From JBDSZL01 sp039925145 (GTDB lineage Bacteria > Acidobacteriota > Vicinamibacteria > Vicinamibacterales > SCN-69-37), in assembly GCA_039925145.1 (NCBI GenBank), contig JBDSZL010000079.1, positions 1 through 19,788 of the forward strand: a stretch of DNA of 19,788 bases, read 5' to 3'. Of the stretch, positions 1 to 6,880 are shown piece by piece. The notes beneath the pieces were generated by a model. It ran no database searches. It was given only the letters and a program-made list of their open reading frames with translations, and was not told where the DNA came from. The position numbers were made by a program, and so were the translations under genes. How positions within the stretch are numbered: the first letter of the stretch is position 1; each line of letters starts with the position of its first letter.

Positions 1-21
1 GGCAACGGCCTGACGCATCAT
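1..21 (-). CDS. 5' end of an unidentified gene running off the left edge
   Basis: Only seven codons are visible (MMRQAVA), so no product can be named. The call rests on translation signals: a GAGGAG Shine-Dalgarno sequence lies six bases before the first of two tandem ATG codons on the minus strand. It sits about 60 nt downstream of the glycosyltransferase remnant in the same orientation, so the two could share a transcript. The gene body is outside the window and the call is tentative. Confidence 0.35.
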
Positions 22-79
22 TCGGGGCTCCTCTTCGAAGTCGAGACTGCCCCACTATCCCACGATTGCGGGCCCCTCG

Positions 80-472
80 CTATTGACGCGGCGGCGATGC
101 GCGTTCGAACGTCGCTTCGGCAGCGCCCGGGCGCTGGGCCTGACCGCGGCACGGTAGACGCGCACCTAGCTTCATCAGCATCGGGTGATCGGCGTCGGCA
201 GAGAACTGGTGTTGGGCGTACGAACGCGTCGCCTCGAACTTCTCGAGTTCGTCTTCAGAGAACCCCGAGGCGTCGAGGCGCGTGAGTCGGAGAGACAGGG
301 CCAGTGCCGTCAGCGCCACAACCAGCACGATGGTCGCGCGCCGTGCCCATCCGGCCGTCAAACCCCAGTGGCTGGCCTGACCATCAGGCACAGTGGACCA
401 GGTCTTCCCGGAGATTTGAATCGACGAAGGGTGAGTCTGCGATGAGTCGAGGCGTGTGACGCCCACGGGCAC
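80..472 (-). pseudogene. Truncated GT39/PMT-type glycosyltransferase N-terminus
   Basis: The 130-residue product has one hydrophobic segment (about residues 46-64) followed by RLTRLDASGFSEDE and ADHPMLMKLGA. This matches the first membrane helix and first luminal loop of GT39/PMT-type mannosyltransferases, where an acidic DE pair lies near the catalytic centre. Such enzymes usually exceed 450 residues with many membrane helices. Here the resemblance stops after about residue 106, the reading becomes Arg/Pro-rich and it ends. The other frames show no convincing continuation before a new ribosome binding site and start near position 21. I read it as a remnant cut by deletion or rearrangement; a short expressed membrane peptide cannot be excluded. 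The first 40 residues are unremarkable, so the true start may lie further in. Confidence 0.5.
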
Positions 473-521
473 CTCCGCATGCCGCGGGCTGGGGACAATC
501 GTGCGAGCCGCGCTCGATGTG

Positions 522-550
522 CTCCAGGGGACGACCCTCGTCCCCTGGAG
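522..550 (-). terminator. Perfect 13-bp hairpin after the 68-aa ORF
   Basis: CTCCAGGGGACGA and its exact reverse complement are separated by three bases (535-537), and the flanks add a G-T and a T-A pair. It lies seven bases downstream of the stop codon of the minus-strand ORF ending at 558, where a terminator is expected. There is no U-rich tail, so it may instead be a 3'-end stabilising or Rho-assisted structure. Confidence 0.5.
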
Positions 551-557
551 TAGCCCA

Positions 558-764
558 CTAAATGCTCCGACGTTCTCCCGGCACCGTCGAGAGACTGTCG
601 CGCTCTTCGGGCGTGAGCGTCACCGAGCCGTCGGTGTGCGGGGCGCCAGGGTCGTGATCCTCACGGGCGCGGTCGGACCGCACGGGAAAGTTCGTGTCGT
701 CGCGCGCGCCCTGAAGCGCGCTCTCGAGTAGATCGACGGGATTCCGGGTCTGACGTGGGGGCAT
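558..764 (-). CDS. Small hypothetical protein, 68 aa
   Basis: I do not recognise the family. The product is polar and charged, with no membrane segment or signal peptide. Residues 8-22 could form a short amphipathic helix (NPVDLLESALQGARD), followed by an Asp/Arg-rich stretch and a LTPEERDSL helix near the C-terminus. The ATG at 764 is preceded by AGGAGG at good spacing, and a 13-bp hairpin follows the stop codon. An upstream in-frame start at 824 would put this ribosome binding site inside the gene, so the shorter form is preferred. The gene stands alone between the glycosyltransferase remnant and the VOC gene. It is probably real, with unknown function. Confidence 0.5.
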   Translation of the reverse strand: MPPRQTRNPVDLLESALQGARDDTNFPVRSDRAREDHDPGAPHTDGSVTLTPEERDSLSTVPGERRSI

Positions 765-920
765 GGATCCTCCTGGGTTCTCTGGCACGCCGCTGACTGC
801 CAGTGAGCAAGGTTTGGACCACACGTTGAGCGAAGACTCCTGCCGTTGTCACGCCTGGCTCGGCGTACGGGGATGCAAAGTCTCCCGTGTGGTGCCGAAC
901 CCTGCCCGCCCACGCAGTGC

Positions 921-1316
921 TCAGCGGCGCTCGACCATCGGGACGGTACGACTCACAAGTTGTAGTGGCAGACCGCCTGGATCGCGCAACATGGCGATGC
1001 AATCGCCGTTGTCGAGCACGCGCATCTCCGTCTCGGCCGATGCGCCGGCCTGCCTCAGGCGCTCGAACGTGGCCGCAACATCGTCAACCACAAATGCGAG
1101 GTGCAGGGCGAGCGGGTCGACTGCGTGGTAATCGGGAACGGCTAACGTGGGATTCCGATAGAACTCCAGCATCGCGGAGTTGCCGTCGTCTGCGAGGAAG
1201 TGCCCGAACGGCGGCTCTTTCTGCGCACGCTTGATTGTCAGGCCCAAGTGCTCGACGTACCAGCGCGACAGGGCCGCCGGGTCCACCACCTGGAATGCCG
1301 TGTGCTCGATCTTCAT
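921..1316 (-). CDS. VOC superfamily (glyoxalase/bleomycin resistance-like) protein
   Basis: A single-domain 131-residue protein of the vicinal oxygen chelate fold, with two beta-alpha-beta-beta-beta modules. The first begins KIEHTAFQV and the second LHLAFVVDDVAATFERLRQAG, ending in the DPGGLPLQLV signature. Likely metal ligands are His5, Glu51 and His72. The fourth position, usually Glu in DP.G...E, is Gln119, so metal binding may be altered. VOC proteins act as isomerases, dioxygenases or resistance proteins and the substrate cannot be told here. The start is well supported: AGGAGG precedes the ATG by six bases. The gene is monocistronic and probably uses the TATGAT box just upstream. Confidence 0.85.
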   Translation of the reverse strand: MKIEHTAFQVVDPAALSRWYVEHLGLTIKRAQKEPPFGHFLADDGNSAMLEFYRNPTLAVPDYHAVDPLALHLAFVVDDVAATFERLRQAGASAETEMRVLDNGDCIAMLRDPGGLPLQLVSRTVPMVERR

Positions 1317-1363
1317 TATTCCTCCTGGGAGTCAGCAGACGAACCGTCCGGATCGCCCACCGC

Positions 1364-1369
1364 ATCATA
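1364..1369 (-). promoter_or_regulatory. -10-like box (TATGAT) upstream of the VOC gene
   Basis: TATGAT on the minus strand matches the sigma-70 -10 consensus at five of six bases and lies about 50 nt upstream of the ATG at 1316. This implies a leader of about 40 nt containing the AGGAGG site. I see no good -35 hexamer at 16-18 bp spacing. Confidence 0.35.
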
Positions 1370-1479
1370 TTGGTATGTAAGCGCCACAACAGAGGCGCCG
1401 TGTGATCGATGGGTGTTCTACGGAAAGCGCAGGCGGGGTCTTCGTGTGACGCCGAATGGAAAGATACGAACCGGGATGG

Positions 1480-1824
1480 TTAGACTCCGATTGGCAGCGC
1501 CTTGACCTTGGCTGCCCACTCGTTCTTCTTGCCCTGCAGCAGATCGGCGGCCGCCAGATCGGACACGGTATCTTCAAGTGTCTCGAGCACTTCGTACCGG
1601 AATGCCTGCTCTCCGTGGGCGCGCCAGGCCCCCTGCAACACCGCGTCACGGTGCAAACCATTCTGCAGGAAGAACCAGAGGCCATTACGCGCGGCGGTCA
1701 GGTTTGCCGAGGCGTCCACCCAGACCTGGCGCGTGGCCATGCATCGCAGCGCATACACGCCACGCGGAGCCTTTCGCGCTTTCAGATCCTTCGTGGCCTC
1801 TCGTCGTGCCGTCGTCGTGTTCAT
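1480..1824 (-). CDS. GIY-YIG nuclease-like small protein
   Basis: The 114-residue product resembles a small stand-alone GIY-YIG family common in bacteria. GVYALR (residues 22-27) takes the place of the GIY strand and VWVDASANL (34-42) that of the YIG strand. They are followed by Arg46 and the conserved NGLHRDAVLQGAWRAHGEQAFRYEVLE-type region. The YIG element has become VWV and the usual Tyr is absent, so nuclease activity is doubtful and a nucleic-acid-binding role is possible. AAGGTG precedes the ATG. The gene lies about 120 nt downstream of the AI-2E-family gene in the same direction, and a tiny ORF bridges that gap with ATGA overlaps at both ends. Confidence 0.65.
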   Translation of the reverse strand: MNTTTARREATKDLKARKAPRGVYALRCMATRQVWVDASANLTAARNGLWFFLQNGLHRDAVLQGAWRAHGEQAFRYEVLETLEDTVSDLAAADLLQGKKNEWAAKVKALPIGV

Positions 1825-1949
1825 CGATCACCTTCAAGTCGAGTGTGGCGACCCATCCTGACACGCGTCCGCTCGCGGAGTGTGGCTCGTCGTAGATTGG
1901 TCCCCTGCACGGCAGTGTACTTCACCCCAGTCATACCGAGTCTCCTCAT
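1821..1949 (-). CDS. Possible tiny ORF linking AI-2E and GIY-YIG genes
   Basis: A 42-codon ORF starts with an ATG overlapping the TGA stop of the AI-2E-family gene (ATGA). Its own TGA overlaps the ATG of the GIY-YIG-like gene (a second ATGA). An internal ATG at 1934 follows AGGAG at seven bases and would give 37 residues (MTGVKYTAVQGTNLRR...). The peptide is strongly basic and has no membrane segment. I recognise no family. It could be a translated coupling ORF, or a chance open frame in the spacer. Confidence 0.3.
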   Translation of the reverse strand: MRRLGMTGVKYTAVQGTNLRRATLRERTRVRMGRHTRLEGDR

Positions 1950-3013
1950 GGTGCCTGCTCGACCCTGCGATGTTCTGCAACCACGCCAGGGCCCAGGTAG
2001 TCGGCGAGCCAGATCCGCTCGATGGACGGATACGCGGCCGCAAGCGGCAATGCCAGCAGCGCGCCCACCACGCCGGCCAGTTCCGCGCCCACCGCGAGCG
2101 CCAGGATCACCGCCAGACTCGACAGCCGCAAACGGCTGCCGTAGACGCGGGGCGCGATGAAGTAGTTTTCGATGGCGTGTGAGAGCAGGTAGAGCGCCAC
2201 AACCGCCAGAGCTGTGGCTGGCGACACGGTGAGGCCCATGATCACAGCCGGCACCAACGCAACGACCAAACCAATCACCGGGACGAAGTCGCACAGACCG
2301 GCGCAAAGCGCGAGGACCAGCGCGGCCGGCACGTGCAGGAGGCTCAGACCGGCAAAGACGGACACGGCCGCAAACACCGACGTGGCGGCGTTTCCGCCGA
2401 CGTAGCTCGCGATCACGTGCCGTGCATCGGCCGCCGAGGCGTCGACCTTTGTCCAGAGGCGCCGGGGCACATAGCCACGCACCCACTGATACGTGCGGCG
2501 TCCATCGACCAACAGATAGATGGTGAGGATGAGTCCGAACGCGAGCACGATGGCGGCGCTCGTCAGCAGGTGCGCCACCTGGACACCCCTCGCGGCCCAG
2601 GTGGAGACACCCGCCGCATCGGTGCTCGACCGAACCATCTCCCCGAGCGCCGGGAAGCGGGTGACCAGATCTCGCTCGACGGCGGCGGCGCGCGCCAGGG
2701 TGAATCGGCCTTGAGTGCTCAGCGACGACCATGCGAGCGCCACCGAACTGCCAATGGCTGCCAACAGGAACAGAATCGTGAGCAGCGCTCCCGCCGCACG
2801 CGGTACACGGCGCCGTTCCACCCAACCGACGACCGGATCGAGCGCGACCGCCAGGACCACCGCCACGAGAAATACCGTGAGCGCGGACCTGAGCGTGAGG
2901 ACGACCCAGACGAGCAACGCAGCGAAGAGGATCTTGACGATCGTCCGCCACGGGACGTCGACCTCCATGCGCGCCGCAGCGTCCGGTCGGGTTCGCGTTT
3001 GCGCCACAGTCAC
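1946..3013 (-). CDS. AI-2E family transporter (UPF0118/PerM-like membrane protein)
   Basis: An integral membrane protein of 355 residues, normal for the AI-2E/UPF0118 family, whose members export signals or small ions or remain uncharacterised. Two close helices (about 26-45 and 46-63) are followed by ALDPVVGWVERRRVPR, the typical basic loop. A third helix (about 74-95) precedes a soluble stretch (about 97-150). The C-terminal half contains the hallmark GLCDFVPVIGLVVALVPA and the family's YxxxxxxENYFIAPRVYG-like motif, where Asn and Pro are conserved. It starts at GTG 3013 without a strong ribosome binding site. It is the first gene of a likely unit with the tiny ORF and the GIY-YIG gene. The substrate is unknown. 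Confidence 0.9.
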   Translation of the reverse strand: MTVAQTRTRPDAAARMEVDVPWRTIVKILFAALLVWVVLTLRSALTVFLVAVVLAVALDPVVGWVERRRVPRAAGALLTILFLLAAIGSSVALAWSSLSTQGRFTLARAAAVERDLVTRFPALGEMVRSSTDAAGVSTWAARGVQVAHLLTSAAIVLAFGLILTIYLLVDGRRTYQWVRGYVPRRLWTKVDASAADARHVIASYVGGNAATSVFAAVSVFAGLSLLHVPAALVLALCAGLCDFVPVIGLVVALVPAVIMGLTVSPATALAVVALYLLSHAIENYFIAPRVYGSRLRLSSLAVILALAVGAELAGVVGALLALPLAAAYPSIERIWLADYLGPGVVAEHRRVEQAP

Positions 3014-3136
3014 AATGTGGGGCCTAGCAACTCCTGGGCCAACTCTGAGCGTCGACGACGTTGACTACTCTGGGGCGCGCTGAATACGGCTGATTCGTGG
3101 GTTCCCCGCTGGGGGATGGCCGCGTGAAGGCGCGCC

Positions 3137-4138
3137 TCAGGCGCTGGCGAAGGTGCGAATGACTTCAGGATTGAGCAAGTCCATGCGCGTAAAGTCGCCT
3201 GCCACTGCCCATCGCACATTCTGCAGCGCGCGCTCGCCCATGCGCCGGTTCGCTTCTGCCGTATTGCTGCCGACGTGCGGCGTGAGCAGTACGTTCTCCA
3301 GCGATCGCAGATCGCGGGCCGGGTCGAGCGGCACGTACGGCTCCTGAGCAAAGACGTCCAGTGCCGCGCCAGCCAACCGGCCAGCGGCGAGCGCATCGTG
3401 GAGTGCCAACTCGTCGACCACCGCTCCGCGGGCCGTGTTGATGAGCCAGGCTTTCGGTGCCAGCATCGCGAGGCGAGCGGCATCGACGTAGTGACGCGTC
3501 GCTGGCGTGGTGGGGATATGAAGGGTCACGAAATCCGCATCCCGGACCGCGAGACCGAAGTCGTCGGTGAGCTCTGAAAAGACCGGGGCCGCAGCTGCCG
3601 TCGTCGGCGGCGCGCCAGGGCGGTGACAGCCAACCACGTGCATGCCGAATCCGGCCGAAGCAATGCGCGCGACGGCGCTGCCAATCTGGCCGCACCCGAT
3701 AACCGCCAGCCGCTTGCCCTGAAGCTCGAGTCCGCCACGCAGCATCCAGCGTCCCTGGCGCATGTCAGCAGCCAGACTCACCAGGTGGCGGGCGGCAGCG
3801 CCGATCAGCCAGAGCGTGAATTCAGCCACTGATTGATCCAGCACCGAAGGCGTGTTCGTGCACATCAGCCCCGCGGCAGTGGCGCGAGCCTTATCGACTC
3901 CATCATGGCCGACTCCAAAACGGGCAATCAAACCGCGTGGAGGAAGCGCCGCGTACAAGGGCCCCTCGTACCTTCGATGGCCGATGACCGCGTACTGCGC
4001 ACTAGCCGATCGGATGATCTCGGCCAGCTCCAGCTCTCCCTCGGGGGCCATGACACACGACAGGCCTGAGGCGCCGGAGAACACCTGTGATGCTCGTCGG
4101 AACTCGCCTTCAGTTACGACCACGGGTACGGAGGACAT
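3137..4138 (-). CDS. D-isomer-specific 2-hydroxyacid dehydrogenase
   Basis: The 333-residue soluble enzyme should interconvert a 2-keto acid and a D-2-hydroxy acid with a nicotinamide cofactor, as do phosphoglycerate dehydrogenase and glyoxylate reductase. The Rossmann motif is GCGQIG (residues 148-153). The catalytic trio is visible: Arg237 in NTARG, Glu266 in FAQEP and His288 in TPHVGSNT. The acidic residue that normally ends the second Rossmann strand and binds NAD ribose is missing; the stretch reads GCHRPG (170-175), suggesting an NADP preference. No ACT domain follows, so this is probably not an allosteric serine-pathway SerA. The start lacks a clear ribosome binding site. It is divergent from the beta-propeller gene across about 64 bp. 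Confidence 0.9.
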   Translation of the reverse strand: MSSVPVVVTEGEFRRASQVFSGASGLSCVMAPEGELELAEIIRSASAQYAVIGHRRYEGPLYAALPPRGLIARFGVGHDGVDKARATAAGLMCTNTPSVLDQSVAEFTLWLIGAAARHLVSLAADMRQGRWMLRGGLELQGKRLAVIGCGQIGSAVARIASAGFGMHVVGCHRPGAPPTTAAAAPVFSELTDDFGLAVRDADFVTLHIPTTPATRHYVDAARLAMLAPKAWLINTARGAVVDELALHDALAAGRLAGAALDVFAQEPYVPLDPARDLRSLENVLLTPHVGSNTAEANRRMGERALQNVRWAVAGDFTRMDLLNPEVIRTFASA

Positions 4139-4166
4139 GCTGCGAACAATATCGCGACTGGCGCTC

Positions 4167-4175
4167 TGTTAGAAT
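4167..4175 (+). promoter_or_regulatory. Extended -10 promoter for the beta-propeller gene
   Basis: The sequence TGTTAGAAT fits an extended -10 element (TGn followed by TAGAAT). It lies 27 bases upstream of the ATG at 4203, giving a leader of about 20 nt that contains a GAGG ribosome binding site. No -35 hexamer is evident, which is usual for extended -10 promoters. Confidence 0.45.
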
Positions 4176-4202
4176 CCGGCCATTCTGCGAGGACTCACAC
4201 CA

Positions 4203-5399
4203 ATGGTCACACGACTTCGGCGAGTAGCCCTGCCCACCACCCTGCTGCTCGCGTCCGCCTTGTCCCGTGGGCTGACCGCGCAGATCGCCGTGTCGGCCAA
4301 CGACGGCAAGGCGGTGCTCGTTGACGGCGTCAACACCGTGCCGGCGCGGCCGGCACCCGACAGCATCTCGATTCTCGATCTGGGGACGGCACGCATCCGG
4401 TTGATCGGAGAGGTGCGCGCGCCCACCGCGGTCGTCGGTCCGCCGGAGAGCGTCGCGATCGCGCCCAATGAATCGTTTGCACTCGTGACCGCCGCCACCC
4501 GGGTCGACCCGACCGATGCGACGAAGACCGCACCGAATGACGTGGTCACCGTCATCGATCTCAAGGCCGCACCGCCCGTCGCCGTCGCCACTCTGCATGC
4601 CGGGCGCGGTGCGTCTGGCGTCTCGATCAACCGGGCCGGAACGCTCGCGCTCGTGGCGAACCGGATCGACGGCACGGTGTCGGTGTTCGGGATCGAGGGC
4701 ACGGTCGTACGTCCGATCGAGACCATCAGCCTGAACGCGCCCGACTCGGGGCCCAGCCACGTTGTGTTCACGCCGGACGGACGACGGGCGCTCGTGACCC
4801 GCAACAACGACAGTCTCATTTCGATTCTGGCGATCAGCGGCACGAAAGTCGAATACACCCGGCGTGACGTCACAGCCGGCCTGAAGCCGTACGCTATCGA
4901 GATCACGCCGGACGGCGCCCTGGCCATCGTCGCGCACATCGGCGCGGGCGCGACCGGTGGAACCGATACGCTCGGCGTCATTGACTTGCGGGCCGAGCCA
5001 ATCCGCGCCATCGGCCAGCTGGCGGTCGGATCGACGCCCGAGGGTCTCGCCATTTCCCCCGACGGACGCTACGTCGCCGTCACGGTGATGAACGGCTCGA
5101 ACAATCCGCGACAGTCGCCGCTCTTCAGGGATTTCGGTCTGCTGCGGATCCTGGCCCTGCGCAACCGAACGCTGGTGCCGGTGACTGAGGCGAGGATCGG
5201 CCACTGGTGTCAGGGCGTCGCGTGGAATCAGGACAGCCGGCGCATCGTGGTGCAGTGCATGGTGGAACAGCAGCTTCAGATCTTCGGCTTCAGCGGGCGA
5301 ACGCTGACGCCAGAAGCACCCCTGAAGCTGAGTGCGGGGCCGGCCGGTATCCGGACTGCCGATCGCGGTGCGGCCCCTAGGGCTGCACCGTCCCGGTGA
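4203..5399 (+). CDS. Secreted seven-bladed beta-propeller (YVTN/lactonase-like) protein
   Basis: The 398-residue protein begins with a signal peptide (basic RLRR, hydrophobic LPTTLLLASAL, cleavage near LTAQ at 24-27), so it should be exported. The mature part is built of repeated strands of the type I.PDG..A.V: blades appear around SANDGKAVLV, AIAPNESFALV, SINRAGTLALV, FTPDGRRALV, ITPDGALAIV, ISPDGRYVAV and WNQDSRRIVV. That suggests a seven-bladed propeller like YVTN-repeat or 6-phosphogluconolactonase-fold proteins. No catalytic residues can be assigned and a binding or scaffold role is as likely as an enzymatic one. GAGG precedes the ATG. Its 3' end overlaps the convergent LEA2-like gene by 23 nt. 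Confidence 0.85.
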   Translation: MVTRLRRVALPTTLLLASALSRGLTAQIAVSANDGKAVLVDGVNTVPARPAPDSISILDLGTARIRLIGEVRAPTAVVGPPESVAIAPNESFALVTAATRVDPTDATKTAPNDVVTVIDLKAAPPVAVATLHAGRGASGVSINRAGTLALVANRIDGTVSVFGIEGTVVRPIETISLNAPDSGPSHVVFTPDGRRALVTRNNDSLISILAISGTKVEYTRRDVTAGLKPYAIEITPDGALAIVAHIGAGATGGTDTLGVIDLRAEPIRAIGQLAVGSTPEGLAISPDGRYVAVTVMNGSNNPRQSPLFRDFGLLRILALRNRTLVPVTEARIGHWCQGVAWNQDSRRIVVQCMVEQQLQIFGFSGRTLTPEAPLKLSAGPAGIRTADRGAAPRAAPSR

Positions 5400-5880
5400 G
5401 GAGCGTCATCGGACCGAACACGGGCGTGCCCAAGCGCCCGGCCTCGACACCGATCGTGCCCTCCAGCCGATACCCGACAGGCTGGCGACCAATCGCGCGA
5501 CGGAGCACGCCCGACAGCTCGGGCAACTCGGCGAAACTAATCGTCAAGTCGATCGGCACGACCGCCTGTCCGCCGGCCGCCAGCGGAAGGCCAAGCGGGA
5601 AATCGACCGTGGCCGCTCTCGAGTTTTCGAGCCGCAGCGTTCCCCGTAGTGTGGTCACCGTGAAACCGAAGGGATTCGGATTCGTGACTCGTGCCCAGAG
5701 TCGTACGCCGGCGCCGCCAAGCGGATGTTCCGCGCCAGGCGACATCAGGCGAATCTCCGCCTGACGATTGGGCGCTTCATCGATGCGTGGCGCCTGTACG
5801 AGGCTCGTCAGGCTTCCCAGACTGGCGCACGATCCACTCAACATCGCCGTTAGAACAACTGACGCATAGCTCAACCGCAC
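5377..5880 (-). CDS. LEA type 2 (WHy domain) putative lipoprotein
   Basis: The protein resembles bacterial LEA14/WHy-domain proteins, single-domain beta-sandwiches linked to stress or envelope functions. Starting at GTG 5880 (167 residues), it has a compact export signal with LSGSC as an imperfect lipobox (residues 14-18). The LEA2 domain then contains the diagnostic VTNPNPFGFTV strand, a GTLRLEN strand and a VPIDLTISFAEL segment. A longer start at GTG 5940 would put 20 extra, partly basic residues before the signal, so the shorter form is preferred. No clear Shine-Dalgarno sequence is seen for either. The 3' end overlaps the convergent beta-propeller gene by 23 nt, with no room for separate terminators. 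Confidence 0.75.
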   Translation of the reverse strand: MRLSYASVVLTAMLSGSCASLGSLTSLVQAPRIDEAPNRQAEIRLMSPGAEHPLGGAGVRLWARVTNPNPFGFTVTTLRGTLRLENSRAATVDFPLGLPLAAGGQAVVPIDLTISFAELPELSGVLRRAIGRQPVGYRLEGTIGVEAGRLGTPVFGPMTLLTGTVQP

Positions 5881-6054
5881 ATCGGCACAGTCTGCAAGAA
5901 CGGCACCGCCGCCCTTCCGTAGCGGCCGACGTAGTGCCACGCGCCAGAGTCACATAGAGTCAGAAGTACGCCGGCCACGGCGCGGACTGCCCATGTCGAT
6001 TCGCGCGCTCGTCCTCCCCCTTGTCTCGATGCGCTCACAATGGCCCTGCGTTAA

Positions 6055-6705
6055 TCACTCGCCGGCGCTGCCTTTGAACTGATCGTCTTCGTCCGCAAAC
6101 AGCACGTTGAAGCTCGTCAGCGAGCCGTAGCAGCCGCTCACATATCCCTGCAGCTTCACCTTCACGTCGTCGGGCAGGCTGGAGGCATTGACCTGCTGTT
6201 CCAGTGTCCTGAGCCGGTTGCGGAGCATCACGACCTTGTGGAAGAACGTCTCGATGGGCCAGGTCTTCTCCTGCAAGCCAGGCGATCCGGGCCGGAGCAC
6301 CAGAAGTCCGCCGCGCCACTTCTCCGCCGGTGCGACGGGTGTGAGGCCTGTCTCTTCGCGGATGATCCGCCGCAGCAGCAACTCGAGATCGACGTTCGTA
6401 TCAGCCATGAGGGGTGGCGCCGTTCGCTCCCGGTCTGTCACCGGCGGAAATGCCAGACGAGAGGCATCGGGAGAAGTCTCGGTGGACAGCGACGCGGCCG
6501 GCGGCGGCGAGACTCTCGGCCGGTCGGCCGAACCGACGCGCGGCCCACCGCGGTAATTGTGCTCGCTGCGGCAGTAGCCGCACATGACCCGAATAGGGAC
6601 GCCATCCGGATCGGCTGCGACGACCGTGTGCATGCGGTCAGTCTTGCAGACGCGACAGACGTCCTCGACTGACTGACCAGCGCGGTAGAAACGGGGATCG
6701 GGCAT
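6055..6705 (-). CDS. Zinc-ribbon-like protein of unknown function, 216 aa
   Basis: I do not recognise a named family. The N-terminus carries two CxxC pairs (Cys17/Cys20 and Cys42/Cys45, numbering from the ATG at 6705) separated by 21 residues, a typical four-Cys zinc ribbon. A Pro/Ser-rich linker (about 55-100) follows. The C-terminal domain has KWRGG, TWPIETFFHKVVMLRNRLRTLEQQ and a closing helix, and looks mostly helical with a short coiled coil near 165-180. No membrane or signal segment is present, so it is cytoplasmic. A TTG four codons upstream (6717) is an alternative start. The zinc ribbon could mean nucleic-acid or protein binding, but no function can be assigned. It is probably transcribed alone. 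Confidence 0.7.
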   Translation of the reverse strand: MPDPRFYRAGQSVEDVCRVCKTDRMHTVVAADPDGVPIRVMCGYCRSEHNYRGGPRVGSADRPRVSPPPAASLSTETSPDASRLAFPPVTDRERTAPPLMADTNVDLELLLRRIIREETGLTPVAPAEKWRGGLLVLRPGSPGLQEKTWPIETFFHKVVMLRNRLRTLEQQVNASSLPDDVKVKLQGYVSGCYGSLTSFNVLFADEDDQFKGSAGE

Positions 6706-6785
6706 GTCTGATAGCAACCCAGCGACGCGACAGGTCGTCGGCCCGCGGTGCGCGGGACGGCGCAGTAGCCGCGGGCGCCGGGAAC

Positions 6786-6791
6786 ATTGTA
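6786..6791 (-). promoter_or_regulatory. -10-like box and leader hairpin before the zinc-ribbon gene
   Basis: TACAAT on the minus strand matches five of six bases of the -10 consensus and lies about 80 nt before the ATG at 6705. The predicted leader contains a CCCGCG/CGCGGG stem with a three-base loop (6742-6756). No good -35 is visible. Confidence 0.3.
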
Positions 6792-6880
6792 GTGGCGATG
6801 GTCGCCGTCACGCTGTCAGCTATTCGCCGTCTTGGCTCGAGGAGGCGAACCGAGAGTGCTGCGCGCCGCCGCCGGGTCTT

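Noticed and set aside
1821..2951. 376-codon minus-strand frame overlapping the AI-2E-family gene
   Set aside because: The product is Gly/Arg/His-rich low complexity, while the overlapping frame encodes a clear membrane protein. Only its last 42 codons are kept as a tiny-ORF candidate.
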